A DNA stretch of 64,000 bases. Source: an uncultured Eubacteriales bacterium. GTDB lineage: Bacteria; Bacillota; Clostridia; Lachnospirales; Lachnospiraceae. The position numbers were made by a program, and so were the translations under genes. The stretch spans positions 1 to 64,000 of the forward strand of contig CASFBK010000004.1 of assembly GCA_949292785.1 (NCBI GenBank), written 5' to 3'. The notes under the pieces are model-generated. The model was not told where the DNA came from and searched no databases. It saw only the letters and a list, made by a program, of their open reading frames with translations. This document shows positions 48,003-55,428 of this stretch, piece by piece; positions within the stretch are counted from its first letter, which is position 1, and the number at the start of each line of letters is the position of its first letter.

Positions 48003-48042
48003 GGAAAAGAGCGTTTGCATTATTAAATGAGGTAAAGATGAG

Positions 48043-48150
48043 ATGAAATACATAATATTTCCAAACAATAAAAATGAGTGTAGCTATTGCTATGGATGTC
48101 AATGTAATAGTCGTTGCACCTGTAATGGTGGTTCATCTTATTTTTATTAA
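48043..48150 (+). CDS. Cys-rich RiPP precursor peptide 2
   Basis: 35 residues. Leader MKYIIFP with Pro 7 and Glu 12; cysteines at 13, 16, 19, 21, 25 and 27 (CYGCQCNSRCTCNGG), almost the same core as peptide 8. The C-terminus SSYFY is aromatic. GAGGTAAAG lies upstream of the ATG. Confidence 0.82.
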   Translation: MKYIIFPNNKNECSYCYGCQCNSRCTCNGGSSYFY

Positions 48151-48216
48151 TTTGAAGTCTTTGTATCTCTAATCAGAGATATAGGATTATAAAAAATAAA
48201 AAAAGGAGGATAAGAA

Positions 48217-48357
48217 ATGAAATTTTTAGTAAAGCCTAAAAGAGCATATGAGTATGGATTTTGCAATAATAGCGGATGTAAACGAAATGCATGTAATTCA
48301 TACACAAATAGCAGTTGTACAGGCGATGTTGATTGTGACATTGAGGTATCTGTATAG
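48217..48357 (+). CDS. Cys-rich RiPP precursor peptide 3
   Basis: 46 residues. Leader MKFLVKPKRAYEYGF with Pro 7 and Glu 12; cysteines at 16, 21, 26, 34 and 40. The FCNNSGC-x4-CN spacing defines a subfamily shared with peptide 6. The tail is acidic (DVDCDIEV). AAAGGAGG lies 8 bases before the ATG. A strong hairpin (48376-48415) follows, before the maturase gene. Confidence 0.85.
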   Translation: MKFLVKPKRAYEYGFCNNSGCKRNACNSYTNSSCTGDVDCDIEVSV

Positions 48358-48375
48358 TATGAAATTCTCAGTCAA

Positions 48376-48415
48376 GTTATAAGGATAAATTTTATTTAAA
48401 ATTTATCCTTATAAC
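48376..48415 (+). other. Strong RNA hairpin between peptide genes and maturase
   Basis: Perfect 19-bp arms (48376-48394 and 48397-48415) with a 2-base loop, but no T run afterwards. It probably stabilises the upstream peptide mRNA or causes partial termination or processing, so that peptides outnumber the maturase. Confidence 0.75.
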
Positions 48416-48443
48416 TAAAATATTACGCAAGGAAGTAAAGAAA

Positions 48444-49757
48444 ATGAAAAAATCAAAGTTTAATTATTTTTTTGAGGTAGATGGAAAAAAATTAGCATTT
48501 AATGCTATGTCCTGTGGTTTGGCAGAAATAGATCAGGATTTTGAAGAAATATATGAAAATATAGATCATATTGTTTATAGTGAATTAGAGGAAAAAAAGA
48601 AAAAAATAGTGGATATGATGTCTGAAGGATTTTACATCATAGATAATGATATGGATGAGATTGCATTGCTAAAATTTAGAAATAATAAAGGAAAGTATAA
48701 TGATAGATTTATATCTTTTGTAATAGCACCAACAATGGCTTGTAATTTTGCCTGTCCATATTGTTATGAAAAAGCAAAACCTGGAATTATGGGACAAGAT
48801 ATTCAAGATAAAATAATTGAGTTAGCAAAAGAAGCAGCAGAACAAAAGAAAGATATTGATTTTACTTGGTATGGTGGAGAACCATTGCTTGCAAAAAAAG
48901 TAATATATTCATTATCAGAAAGAGTAATTAATATATGTGAGAAAAATAAGGTTAATTATTCTGCATCTATTATTACAAATGGATATTTAATTGAAGAAGA
49001 AGATGTTGAACTATTTCGAAAGTATAAAATTGAAAACGTTCAGATTACAGTAGATGGTACACGGGAAATACATAATACAAGAAGAGTGTTGAAGAATGGT
49101 GGGGAAGGAACATTTGATATAATTATAAATAATATTAAAAAATTATATCAAAAATGTGCAATTTCACTAAGAGTAAATATTGATAAGACAAATATTCAAG
49201 ATACTATGAACTTAATTGATTATTTTAAAGAAGAAGGATTGGATCAGTTATTTGTAAATTTTGGACATGTGTCTCCATATACAGAGAATAATCAGGCTAT
49301 AAAAAGTAAATGTTTGAGTGTGGAACAATACTCAAAGGAGAGTTTAAAATTACAGGAATATCTCCATATTAAGGGATTTCGTTCTTCTGGTTTTCCATAT
49401 TATCCAGGAATAAAAGCAAATTATTGTGGTGCAGATTCTATCAGTACATTTGTAATAGATCCAGAAGGCTATAAATATAAATGTTGGAATGAGGTAGGAG
49501 ATAAACGAGTGGCAGTTGGAAATATCATGTGGGAAGCAAAAGATGTACCGGATAAAATGATTGCGAGAGAAGTATCTTACATGACGTGGTCACCTTTTGA
49601 ATCGAAGGATTGCAAGGAATGTTTCTTATTGCCTATCTGTATGGGAGGATGTCCATATACAGGAAAAGCATTGGGAAAAAATCACTGTGAACGATGGAAG
49701 TATAGTTTACAGGAAGTTTTGAAAAAGACCTATGAGCAAAAACAAATGTGTGTATAA
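48444..49757 (+). CDS. Radical SAM/SPASM peptide maturase (CcpM-like)
   Basis: 437 residues. The radical SAM [4Fe-4S] motif C-x3-C-x2-C is at Cys 100, 104 and 107 (ACNFACPYC), followed by YGGEPLL. The C-terminal SPASM region carries further cysteines for auxiliary clusters: NYCGADS, YKCWNEVG, KDCKECFLLPICMGGCPY and a final HCERW. The N-terminal 75 residues are probably a leader-recognition region. Enzymes of this build modify ribosomal peptides, for example forming thioether or other crosslinks. Flanking Cys-rich precursors make them the likely substrates. From memory it is closest to the clostridial Cys-rich peptide maturase (CcpM) group; not verified by search. Confidence 0.9.
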   Translation: MKKSKFNYFFEVDGKKLAFNAMSCGLAEIDQDFEEIYENIDHIVYSELEEKKKKIVDMMSEGFYIIDNDMDEIALLKFRNNKGKYNDRFISFVIAPTMACNFACPYCYEKAKPGIMGQDIQDKIIELAKEAAEQKKDIDFTWYGGEPLLAKKVIYSLSERVINICEKNKVNYSASIITNGYLIEEEDVELFRKYKIENVQITVDGTREIHNTRRVLKNGGEGTFDIIINNIKKLYQKCAISLRVNIDKTNIQDTMNLIDYFKEEGLDQLFVNFGHVSPYTENNQAIKSKCLSVEQYSKESLKLQEYLHIKGFRSSGFPYYPGIKANYCGADSISTFVIDPEGYKYKCWNEVGDKRVAVGNIMWEAKDVPDKMIAREVSYMTWSPFESKDCKECFLLPICMGGCPYTGKALGKNHCERWKYSLQEVLKKTYEQKQMCV

Positions 49758-49762
49758 ATATT

Positions 49763-50374
49763 ATGGAAAATATTAGGTTCTATAATACAAGATTTTTATC
49801 ATTGATTTATGAAGAGTACGAGTTTGTAAGTAAAAAAATTGACAAAATACAGGAAACATTTTCTTTTTTTAAGACGGTTTCTGTGTATTACTATGAGACT
49901 TTAGAAGAAATGCAAAAAAAAATTCCAATAAAATTACCCGACTGGATAAAGGGGCTAAGTACGGCGGATGAAATACACATATTAAATCCAAGTGAATGGA
50001 AAGGTTTTGTGGAAAAAGAAGATTCATTGGCAAAGATATTTGTTCATGAGTATGTGCATGTTGCTATATTTAATTCTTTCCATTCACAATGTCCGTGTTG
50101 GTTAAATGAAGGCTTGGCACAGATTATTTCAGAACAATTTAAAAAACAAAAGAGTAGGATTGCTTTGATTCCATATGATTATTATAAAAAGGGTTATGAT
50201 GATGATGAATTTTATTATCAAAGTGCATTGGTAACATTTTTATTAATAGAAGAAGTCGGAATAGATAATCTTCTAAAGCACTGTATGAAATGTTATGATT
50301 TTGAAAATGATGAAGTAGTTGGGACAGGGGCATTGCAAAAAAAGATTTGCCTTTATTTGGAGAAATTAGAATGA
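49763..50374 (+). CDS. HExxH zinc metalloprotease-like protein (gluzincin, MA clan)
   Basis: 203 residues from the ATG at 49763; a GTG at 49748 overlapping the maturase stop is an alternative, and the ribosome binding site is weak, so translation may be coupled. HEYVH at 95-99 and the third ligand Glu in WLNEGLAQ (Glu 116) match MA-clan gluzincins such as Peptidase_MA. No signal peptide, so it acts in the cytoplasm. Lying between maturase and exporter, it is a candidate leader peptidase for the Cys-rich peptides, since the exporter lacks a protease domain. Confidence 0.82.
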   Translation: MENIRFYNTRFLSLIYEEYEFVSKKIDKIQETFSFFKTVSVYYYETLEEMQKKIPIKLPDWIKGLSTADEIHILNPSEWKGFVEKEDSLAKIFVHEYVHVAIFNSFHSQCPCWLNEGLAQIISEQFKKQKSRIALIPYDYYKKGYDDDEFYYQSALVTFLLIEEVGIDNLLKHCMKCYDFENDEVVGTGALQKKICLYLEKLE

Positions 50375-52026
50375 AAAAAATATGTAAAAGAGTAATAAGA
50401 CTTTTAAAACCATATAAAGGAAAAGAAATTATAGGAATTATACTTACTTTTATGTTTGCAGTATCAGTGTTTCTTGTTCCAAAAGCATCAGGATATCTTA
50501 TTGATGATGTTATTTTGTGTGGTTCAAAGGACAAACTTTGGATAGGAATAGCTTTATTTACAGCAATTTGTTTTTTGCAACCAATTTTTGGGTGTATGAA
50601 GGATATTATTTTTACAAGAATTACAGAAAATATAACATATGATATTAGACAGGAATTATTCAATAAAATCGTTTATACGGATTATAGTTTTTTTGATTCT
50701 GTAAAAAGTGGAGAATTGATATCAATCATTATGAATGATGGTCGAGGTGTCAGTGATTTTATATCAAAAATATTTGCAAGTCTATTAAAAAATATATCAT
50801 TAGTAATTATGATTATTGTAGGTATGCTTACGATATCAATAAAAATAACAGTTGTAGTCTTATGTTGCTTTACTATATTTTATTTCGGTAGTATGATTGC
50901 AAGTAAAAAGTTGAGAGCACTGTCAAAAAATATACAGGAAAATTATGATGAGATATGTAGTTGCGTCAATCAGACGAGTCAAGCGATTATATCAATTAAG
51001 GCTTATAATCAACAACAAAATACAATAGAAAAATATAATAAAATAATTCAAAAAATGAAAAAGGACAATATCAGAATAAATACAGTACAAATTTTGATTA
51101 ATAATTTTTCTTCTGTAATTGTGTATATTTGTTTGGCAATCATATATGGATGGGGAGCACTTTGTGTTATCAATCATACATTGACAACTGGTCAAATTAT
51201 TGCTATGGGATTATATTTTCAGTTGTTAGAGCAGCCATTTTACGAATTAATGAATATTGGATTAAATATAAATGTAATAATACCAATTTTTGATAGATTA
51301 GATCGTTTTTATAATTTACCTTGTGAAAAATTGGGAGAAATCCAAAGTAAAGTGGAGATATCTGATATCTCTATTAATCATTTAGACTTCAAATATAAAG
51401 GTTCTGCATCTGAGGCATTAAGAGATATTGTTATTCATTTTCCTAAAACAGGATTTGTAAGTATTATGGGGGAATCAGGATCTGGAAAATCTACATTTAT
51501 TAAGGTGTTTATGGGCATATATCAAGCTGAAAAAAATAAAATTTTCTGGGGAAAAACCGATGTTCAGAATATTTCTTTAAAAATGATACGAGAGATGATA
51601 AGTTATGTTCCACAGGAATCAGAAATTGTAAATGATACAATTTATAATAATATATGTTATGGAAAGGCAAATGTGTCTTATCAAGAAATAGAAGAACTTT
51701 GTAAAAAATTAAATCTTTCAGAGAAAATTAATTCTCTTCCAGATGGATATGATAGTATAATTTCAGAGAGAGTTAATCTATCAGGAGGTGAAAGACAGAG
51801 AATTCTGATTGCTAGGGGTATTATTAAAGATGCCCCAATTATGATATTAGATGAGCCATATTCTGCATTAGATAGAGATAATATTATAAATGTACACCAG
51901 ATATTAAAAGATTTGTCACAAGAAAAATTAATTATCATGGTTACACATTATGAATGTGCGGATACAAATTGGACTATGAAAATAATTTTAAAAAATGGAC
52001 GGATCAACAAAATAATAGATAAATAA
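50371..52026 (+). CDS. ABC exporter (membrane and ATPase domains fused)
   Basis: 551 residues from the ATG at 50371, which overlaps the protease stop codon (ATGA) and has TTGGAG upstream. Six membrane helices (about 18-310) precede an ATPase domain with Walker A GESGSGKST, signature LSGGERQRI, Walker B PIMILDEP and the switch His in VTHYE. There is no N-terminal C39 peptidase domain, unlike bacteriocin transporters of the double-glycine type. Likely exports the modified peptides as a homodimer. Confidence 0.93.
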   Translation: MKKICKRVIRLLKPYKGKEIIGIILTFMFAVSVFLVPKASGYLIDDVILCGSKDKLWIGIALFTAICFLQPIFGCMKDIIFTRITENITYDIRQELFNKIVYTDYSFFDSVKSGELISIIMNDGRGVSDFISKIFASLLKNISLVIMIIVGMLTISIKITVVVLCCFTIFYFGSMIASKKLRALSKNIQENYDEICSCVNQTSQAIISIKAYNQQQNTIEKYNKIIQKMKKDNIRINTVQILINNFSSVIVYICLAIIYGWGALCVINHTLTTGQIIAMGLYFQLLEQPFYELMNIGLNINVIIPIFDRLDRFYNLPCEKLGEIQSKVEISDISINHLDFKYKGSASEALRDIVIHFPKTGFVSIMGESGSGKSTFIKVFMGIYQAEKNKIFWGKTDVQNISLKMIREMISYVPQESEIVNDTIYNNICYGKANVSYQEIEELCKKLNLSEKINSLPDGYDSIISERVNLSGGERQRILIARGIIKDAPIMILDEPYSALDRDNIINVHQILKDLSQEKLIIMVTHYECADTNWTMKIILKNGRINKIIDK

Positions 52027-52047
52027 TAAAAAGAAAGGAGGAAAAAT

Positions 52048-52179
52048 ATGGAATACATTGTAAAACCTAGTAAAATAGGAGAGTTAGCATTTTGTAATTG
52101 TACCTGCAATGGTGGAAACTGTAATTGTAAAGCTGGTGGAGGAAGTTATGATAACACCAATACATCAACAGTAAAATAA
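52048..52179 (+). CDS. Cys-rich RiPP precursor peptide 4
   Basis: 43 residues, with AAAGGAGG upstream. Leader MEYIVKPSKIGELAF (Pro 7, Glu 12); cysteines at 16, 18, 20, 25 and 27 in the pattern CNCTCNGGNCNC. It is the type member of the C-x-C-x-C subfamily with peptides 5, 7 and 9. The tail is Gly, Ser, Thr and Asn rich. Confidence 0.87.
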   Translation: MEYIVKPSKIGELAFCNCTCNGGNCNCKAGGGSYDNTNTSTVK

Positions 52180-52196
52180 TGAAAGGAGAATGTAAA

Positions 52197-52331
52197 ATGA
52201 AATATTTAGTTTTTCCAGTAAAAGAATCTGAACTGGCATTTTGTAATTGCTCTTGCAAAGGTGGAGATGGAAATTGTAATTGTAATGGCAATCCAGGTGG
52301 ATATAGTAAAAATAATACTGCAACAGCATAG
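52197..52331 (+). CDS. Cys-rich RiPP precursor peptide 5
   Basis: 44 residues, with AAAGGAG upstream. Leader MKYLVFPVKESELAF; cysteines at 16, 18, 20, 27 and 29 (CNCSCKGGDGNCNC). Nearly a duplicate of peptide 4 with two extra residues in the loop. Starts 17 bases after peptide 4. Confidence 0.87.
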   Translation: MKYLVFPVKESELAFCNCSCKGGDGNCNCNGNPGGYSKNNTATA

Positions 52332-52355
52332 AATATTTAAATTGAGAGGTAAAGT

Positions 52356-52502
52356 ATGAAGTATTATGTGACACCCAAAGTAAAAAAAGAGTATGGATTT
52401 TGTAATGCATCAGGTTGTCAAAGTAAGAGTTGTAATGAATATACTGTTGATACTCAGGATGGAATTGAAATACATATCACATGGAAATGTAAAACAAAGT
52501 AA
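52356..52502 (+). CDS. Cys-rich RiPP precursor peptide 6
   Basis: 48 residues. Leader MKYYVTPKVKKEYGF; cysteines at 16, 21, 26 and 45. The CNASGC-x4-CN core matches peptide 3 across the maturase/exporter genes, which indicates duplication of an ancestral pair. GAGAGGT lies upstream. Confidence 0.86.
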   Translation: MKYYVTPKVKKEYGFCNASGCQSKSCNEYTVDTQDGIEIHITWKCKTK

Positions 52503-52516
52503 GAAGGGTGAAAAAA

Positions 52517-52681
52517 ATGAAGTATTTTGTAGATCCGGTTAAAAAAGAAGAAATTGGTTTTTGTATTAAAACTTGTGTCTGTTATGGAGGAAATTGCTCT
52601 TGTGTTGGTCCCGAAATAGAGAGCCACATAACGAACCCGAATCAGGATGTAATTATTGATTTGGATGAAATTACAGTGTGA
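52517..52681 (+). CDS. Cys-rich RiPP precursor peptide 7
   Basis: 54 residues, the longest. Leader MKYFVDPVKKEEIGF; cysteines at 16, 20, 22, 27 and 29 (CIKTCVCYGGNCSC), a variant of the C-x-C subfamily. The C-terminal 20 residues are acidic and Ile/Val rich (DVIIDLDEITV). AGAAGGG lies upstream. Confidence 0.86.
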   Translation: MKYFVDPVKKEEIGFCIKTCVCYGGNCSCVGPEIESHITNPNQDVIIDLDEITV

Positions 52682-52715
52682 CATTTTTAAAATGTCTAAT
52701 TGGGAGAAATAAAGA

Positions 52716-52865
52716 ATGAAATATTTAGTGTACCCAGCTAAAAAGAATGAATATGGATTTTGCTACTCATGCGGTTGTAATAGTAATTGTACCTGCAATG
52801 ATGGGTCAGCATATGGCAGAGTGGTAAGTTGCGCGTGCTTTGGTAATTATCGTTACTATGCATAA
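52716..52865 (+). CDS. Cys-rich RiPP precursor peptide 8
   Basis: 49 residues with seven cysteines at 16, 19, 21, 25, 27, 39 and 41. Leader MKYLVYPAKKNEYGF. The core CYSCGCNSNCTCNDG mirrors peptide 2, with an added C-terminal SCACFG motif and an aromatic end. GGGAGAAA lies upstream. Confidence 0.87.
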   Translation: MKYLVYPAKKNEYGFCYSCGCNSNCTCNDGSAYGRVVSCACFGNYRYYA

Positions 52866-52879
52866 GGTAAATTCATAAA

Positions 52880-52923
52880 ACAGTTTATGTGATAGATAAG
52901 CTGATTGTCTATCACATAACTGT
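52880..52923 (+). other. Strong RNA hairpin after the second peptide block
   Basis: Arms 52880-52896 and 52908-52923 pair over 16 positions with one unpaired base and an 11-base loop. No T run follows. Like the hairpin at 48376-48415, it lies directly after a block of precursor genes and before a larger gene. Confidence 0.7.
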
Positions 52924-52944
52924 AAATAATAGAAATAGGTAGAT

Positions 52945-53622
52945 ATGTGTAAGAAAGAATATTTATGGATGATAGAACATCTGTTAGAAAAAGAAAATAA
53001 AAAAAATAACTTGTATTGCGAAATTGTAAATAAAAAAGAAGTAATAAAAAATGATAAAAATTTTAATGGTAATTATGATGCTAGATTGGATGAAAAGGAA
53101 TTTGAACAGTCTGCAGTTATTATACAGATAAAAAATGAAAAAAAAGAGAAAGTATTTATATTTACACTTTTTTTTATAAGACGAGAATTATATCATATAA
53201 TTTATGTATGGAAAAAAAAGCAAGAAAGGTTAGAAAAAGTTAGTATTAGAGACTATAAACAATGTATTGATAAAAATATTCTTTTATTAGGTTATGCAAG
53301 GTTTTCTGAAGTTGAATTAAACCGAAAAAAAATTGGCTCTCGCCATAAATGTATTGAAATTTATATAAATTTGATTAAAGAAATTGGAAAGAAATGTCAT
53401 AGTACAATATTGGTAGAGCCAGAAGGGATTCTCAAATTAGCAAAAAAGACGGAATTTTTAGAAAGTATTGAATTAGGAAAGGTATACGAAACAGCACTAG
53501 GGGCAGTGGATCAAGGAGGAAGAGTTACTAGAAAATTGGCGATTATTCTTGGATTAAAGGAGATAGAGGGATGTTATAATTATTATACATTCGGACCTGT
53601 CTTTTTAGGAAATATAAATTGA
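52945..53622 (+). CDS. Cluster protein A of unknown function (paralogue of the 54633 gene)
   Basis: 225 residues, no signal peptide or clear membrane span. It is a homologue of the other 225-residue protein at 54633: both have NYDARL/EYDGRL at residues 44-48, an LLGYARF/IMGYGQI block, an EPEG/EPCG block and end in a YTFGPVFLG/YSTLGPIYYKW sequence. The mixed alpha/beta pattern with an Ile/Val-rich core vaguely recalls GNAT acyltransferases, but no acetyl-CoA motif is clear. It may modify the peptides or give self-protection; both are inferences. Confidence 0.75.
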   Translation: MCKKEYLWMIEHLLEKENKKNNLYCEIVNKKEVIKNDKNFNGNYDARLDEKEFEQSAVIIQIKNEKKEKVFIFTLFFIRRELYHIIYVWKKKQERLEKVSIRDYKQCIDKNILLLGYARFSEVELNRKKIGSRHKCIEIYINLIKEIGKKCHSTILVEPEGILKLAKKTEFLESIELGKVYETALGAVDQGGRVTRKLAIILGLKEIEGCYNYYTFGPVFLGNIN

Positions 53623-53641
53623 GAATATAGGAGATGTGTGA

Positions 53642-54490
53642 ATGAGAAAAAGATGGATGATTTTGTTTAGTGTTATTATCTTAATAGGAATATTAATCAT
53701 TATTATTTTAATATGTGGTAAAGAAAATAGTAATAGCGCAGATGTAGGAGATATAGATGTAGGAGATGTAGATGTGGGAAATATTGAAGTAAAAAGTAAT
53801 GATAAAAAAATAGAAGAAATTGTGAAAGAAAAATATACATTTTATGATATGCAAAATATTAAAAAATTTATGGCTCAAAATAATGTGGGAAATATTTCAG
53901 TTGAAGTGAGTGAGAATGATAATTTACAAATAGAAACAGAGTCTATGATAACAGTATATAGAAAAAAAGATTTAGAACGTATTAAAGAAAATATTAAGAT
54001 ACAGGAAAATTTAGAAACGGATATGTGTAAAATAGGCATCATAAGCAAAGAAAACGGAGAGGAGCTTTGGGAGTGGTTGGAAAAAAATATTGAAGATTAT
54101 AATGTAAGTGTGGACCTTAATATTAAGATTCCTCAAAATATGAATGAAATTACGCTAGAGGCAGAATGTGGAAATATTAAAGTAAATGGTTTAGATGGAA
54201 GTTTAAATATAAAGGGAAAAGTTGGTAATATTGTTGCAAATCAATGTCAGTTAATGGAAAATTGTATTCTTCAAACAAGAACAGGAAATATAAGTATTTT
54301 ATTATGTGATGATTTAATGAATGACGCATTTGTTGATATGGTAACAAAGACAGGAAATATTGAGATTAATCTAGCAGGAAATGCTATAGAATATACCGAA
54401 AAAAAAGAAGATTTGATAGAGGGTACGATAGATAAAAAATATGATATAAATGCAAATGTTAGAACTGGACTTGTAAAAGTAGTTAAATAG
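53642..54490 (+). CDS. Membrane-anchored DUF4097-like beta-repeat protein
   Basis: 282 residues. One membrane helix (about 6-27) with the rest outside. Residues 35-53 hold a short tandem repeat (DVGDIDVGDVDVGNIEV). From about residue 85, repeated GNI motifs (VGNISVEV, CGNIKVNG, VGNIVANQ, TGNISILL, TGNIEINL) fit the right-handed beta-helix of DUF4097 adhesin-like proteins. TAGGAGATG lies upstream of the ATG. In this context it could bind or sense the exported peptides at the surface, or act in self-protection; this is inference. Confidence 0.8.
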   Translation: MRKRWMILFSVIILIGILIIIILICGKENSNSADVGDIDVGDVDVGNIEVKSNDKKIEEIVKEKYTFYDMQNIKKFMAQNNVGNISVEVSENDNLQIETESMITVYRKKDLERIKENIKIQENLETDMCKIGIISKENGEELWEWLEKNIEDYNVSVDLNIKIPQNMNEITLEAECGNIKVNGLDGSLNIKGKVGNIVANQCQLMENCILQTRTGNISILLCDDLMNDAFVDMVTKTGNIEINLAGNAIEYTEKKEDLIEGTIDKKYDINANVRTGLVKVVK

Positions 54491-54501
54491 GAGGGAAATG
54501 T

Positions 54502-54612
54502 ATGAAATATATAGTATTACCCGCTAAGAAAAAAGAATTTGCTTATTGTCAATGTGGATGTAAAGGTGCGGATTGCAGTTGTAATAATGGAACAAAATAC
54601 TACATCCAATAG
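54502..54612 (+). CDS. Cys-rich RiPP precursor peptide 9
   Basis: 36 residues. Leader MKYIVLPAKKKEFAY; cysteines at 16, 18, 20, 25 and 27 (CQCGCKGADCSC), the C-x-C subfamily. It lies between the DUF4097-like gene and the second paralogue, with GGAGGG 7 bases before the ATG. The tail ends KYYIQ. Confidence 0.87.
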   Translation: MKYIVLPAKKKEFAYCQCGCKGADCSCNNGTKYYIQ

Positions 54613-54632
54613 TAGAAGGCATAGGAAGAATT

Positions 54633-55310
54633 ATGATGAAGGAAATAGCAAGAGAAGTAAAAAAATACGTTGCCTGTAATGTAAAGGATAGAAGAACTGT
54701 GGACTTTGATATCCTTGTGGGAAGGAGTCAAATAATTCAATTAGAAGAATTTAATAACGAATATGATGGACGTTTAGAAAATGAGCATTATTCAAGTAAT
54801 TCATTTACAATTATTGTTTATGTAAGAGAGACAAACAAAATAATTGGAAAAGCCACATTTTTTATTTTGGACTATAGTATTTGGAAAGAAATTTTTTTTT
54901 GGAAACAAAATGGTGATATATTGCAAAAAGAAAGATTAAATAATTTTATTAAGGATACAAGCAAAGAGTGTATTATTATGGGATATGGACAAATAAGCAA
55001 TGACATAAGAAATGGCAATAATTTTTCCTATAAAGGAAAAATTATAGAATATTATTATTCCGTATTAAAATTTATGATGAGAAGGAGAGAAAGTATGTTG
55101 TATTGTGAGCCATGTGGTTATTATTGTTTGTCAAATCATTTTCTAGAATCGGATGAATTAAAAGTATCAGATTTTAATTATGAAAAGATAGGAAGAGTCT
55201 GCTCAGAAAGTGTAGTATCGGAAAAAATTGTAAAGCATTTGCATTTTAAGAAGTTAGATTTATGTTATCATTATTCAACACTTGGGCCAATTTATTATAA
55301 ATGGATTTAA
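54633..55310 (+). CDS. Cluster protein B of unknown function (paralogue of the 52945 gene)
   Basis: 225 residues. Clear though low similarity to the 52945 product along the full length (EYDGRLENE, WKQNGD, IEYYYSVLKF, EPCGYYCL, LGPIYYKW). It carries more cysteines than its paralogue. It immediately follows precursor 9, as the paralogue follows precursor 8, so each may act with its adjacent peptide. TAGGAAG lies upstream. No known domain. Confidence 0.75.
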   Translation: MMKEIAREVKKYVACNVKDRRTVDFDILVGRSQIIQLEEFNNEYDGRLENEHYSSNSFTIIVYVRETNKIIGKATFFILDYSIWKEIFFWKQNGDILQKERLNNFIKDTSKECIIMGYGQISNDIRNGNNFSYKGKIIEYYYSVLKFMMRRRESMLYCEPCGYYCLSNHFLESDELKVSDFNYEKIGRVCSESVVSEKIVKHLHFKKLDLCYHYSTLGPIYYKWI

Positions 55311-55428
55311 AAGTGTCATCAACAAATAGTAAAAAATTAATGTATTTTGAAGGGATTGGATTTTTCCATACATAGCAAAGAATAATGCCTCATATGATAA
55401 ATAGAAAGAGTAGAAATGGAAAGAAAAT

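Noticed and set aside
48151..48216. Additional peptide gene between precursors 2 and 3
   Set aside because: Only a short TATCTCT/AGAGATA hairpin is present; no start codon with a ribosome binding site opens a Cys-containing frame.
47910..54612. Metallothionein-like metal-binding peptides rather than RiPP precursors
   Set aside because: C-x-C motifs fit metal binding, but the fixed leader, many variants and adjacent radical SAM maturase, protease and exporter favour modification; metal binding is not excluded.
45700..55400. Mobile element carrying the peptide cluster
   Set aside because: No transposase, integrase, tRNA insertion or flanking repeats were found; only base composition hints at transfer.
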